Positions 5,511 to 6,023 of a stretch of 6,023 bases of DNA are shown piece by piece (position 1 is the first letter of the stretch; every line of letters begins with the position of its first letter). The translations under genes were made by a program, and so were the position numbers. Source of the stretch: Chitinophagaceae bacterium. GTDB taxonomy: Bacteria > Bacteroidota > Bacteroidia > Chitinophagales > Chitinophagaceae. Location of the stretch: positions 1 to 6,023 of the forward strand of contig CANKNL010000186.1 of the NCBI GenBank assembly GCA_947483345.1. The letters run 5' to 3'. The notes beneath the pieces were generated by a model. That model worked only from the letters and a program-made list of their open reading frames with translations, had not been told where the DNA came from and made no database searches.

Positions 5511-6023
5511 TATTTATTTTCTGTTACTTCTTTAATTAATAATGCGGAAGGTTTGTAACGTGCATCGGTTTCATTTAATTTTTGAAGTAAGGTCAAAATG
5601 TGATGTGCACCTATCAACCTGGTCCATTCAAACGGCCCATGGGGGTAGTTGGTTCCCAGTTTCATGGCAGTATCGATCTCGGCTTTACTGCTTACGTTAT
5701 CCTCAACTGCAAAATAAGCTTCGTTAATGATCATCGCAATAATTCTTGCAGAGATAAAACCTGGTTCGTCTTTTACCGATTTAATCTGTATGTTAAGTGA
5801 ATTGAAGATATTTTTAATGTGGTCATCAGCCTCTCCGGCCATTTCCCAAGCCGTGCGGGATAAAAAACCCACCCAACCATTAAGGCGGTATACATTTGGT
5901 GGTGCAGCCATATCGGCTAATGTATTAACAACGGCATGAATAAATACAGGTTTTTGTAAAAAGGCAAATTCTGCTAAATTAGAATTGTCATTTAAACTAA
6001 AAAAAGCATCAGCCTGCTTATAT
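5510..6023 (-). CDS. 3-hydroxyacyl-CoA dehydrogenase-like protein, 5' end cut by window
   Basis: The frame stays open from the stop TAA at 5512-5510 to the window edge, giving 170 complete residues; an internal Met at 5911 is not the start. Members of the family oxidise 3-hydroxyacyl-CoA with NAD+ and run to about 280-310 residues, so the Rossmann N-terminus lies outside. The C-terminal helical domain is clear: DEPGFISARIIAMIINEA, then EIDTAMKLGTNYPHGPFEW. Aligning NVYRLNGWVGFLSRTAWE with the family segment ending HFFNPVPVMKLVE puts Asn48 (codon at 5881-5879) in place of the catalytic His, while Glu60 keeps the Glu exactly 12 residues later. GFISAR replaces the usual GFIVNR, so the active-site Asn is Ala92. 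The fold assignment is firm; dehydrogenase activity is doubtful. It is co-transcribed and overlapping with tsaB. Its substrate is unknown. Confidence 0.82.
   Translation of the reverse strand, partial: YKQADAFFSLNDNSNLAEFAFLQKPVFIHAVVNTLADMAAPPNVYRLNGWVGFLSRTAWEMAGEADDHIKNIFNSLNIQIKSVKDEPGFISARIIAMIINEAYFAVEDNVSSKAEIDTAMKLGTNYPHGPFEWTRLIGAHHILTLLQKLNETDARYKPSALLIKEVTENK

Noticed and set aside
5510..5911. A short complete gene starting at the Met at 5911
   Set aside because: The same frame continues without a stop to the window edge, and the upstream residues are needed for a dehydrogenase-like protein, so this Met is internal.
5542..5939. + strand open frames opposite the dehydrogenase-like gene
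   Set aside because: The - strand frame has clear family motifs across the whole region; the opposite frames do not.

Overview
The window looks like an ordinary chromosomal stretch from a member of the Bacteroidota. A Chitinophagales-like organism would fit, but that finer placement is a guess. The signs are AT-rich intergenic DNA, gene starts without Shine-Dalgarno sequences, and several exact matches to the Bacteroidota -7 promoter element TAnnTTTG just upstream of genes. An intergenic hairpin built from AAAAGTCAA/TTGACTTTT blocks is also of a kind I associate with this phylum. There are no mobile elements, CRISPR arrays, rRNA genes or tRNA genes.

Left part, + strand (1-2848): the last 37 codons of an unrecognised gene, an AGTCAA-type hairpin repeat, a complete nadB (L-aspartate oxidase, first step of de novo NAD synthesis), and a membrane-anchored LpxL/HtrB-type lysophospholipid acyltransferase with its own promoter.

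Right part, - strand (2883-6023, read right to left): the 3' part of a 3-hydroxyacyl-CoA dehydrogenase-like gene overlaps tsaB by one base (TAATG), where tsaB encodes a partner protein in tRNA t6A synthesis. Next comes a small ArsR-type repressor with its own promoter and a possible operator, closed by a strong intrinsic terminator. Last is a three-domain metallo-beta-lactamase/pseudo-rhodanese/rhodanese protein resembling CstB-type persulfide dioxygenases. It converges on the acyltransferase gene with 34 bp between their stop codons.

Most genes are housekeeping and I see no convincing new multi-gene system. The points most worth a second look are: the dehydrogenase-like protein has lost most of the residues expected for catalysis; a cysteine-free ArsR sits beside a persulfide-handling enzyme, so it cannot sense through thiols as BigR/SqrR do; the arsR terminator's T-tract doubles as the promoter -7 element of the next gene; and the persulfide-enzyme start should be the ATG at 4286 rather than an upstream TTG.
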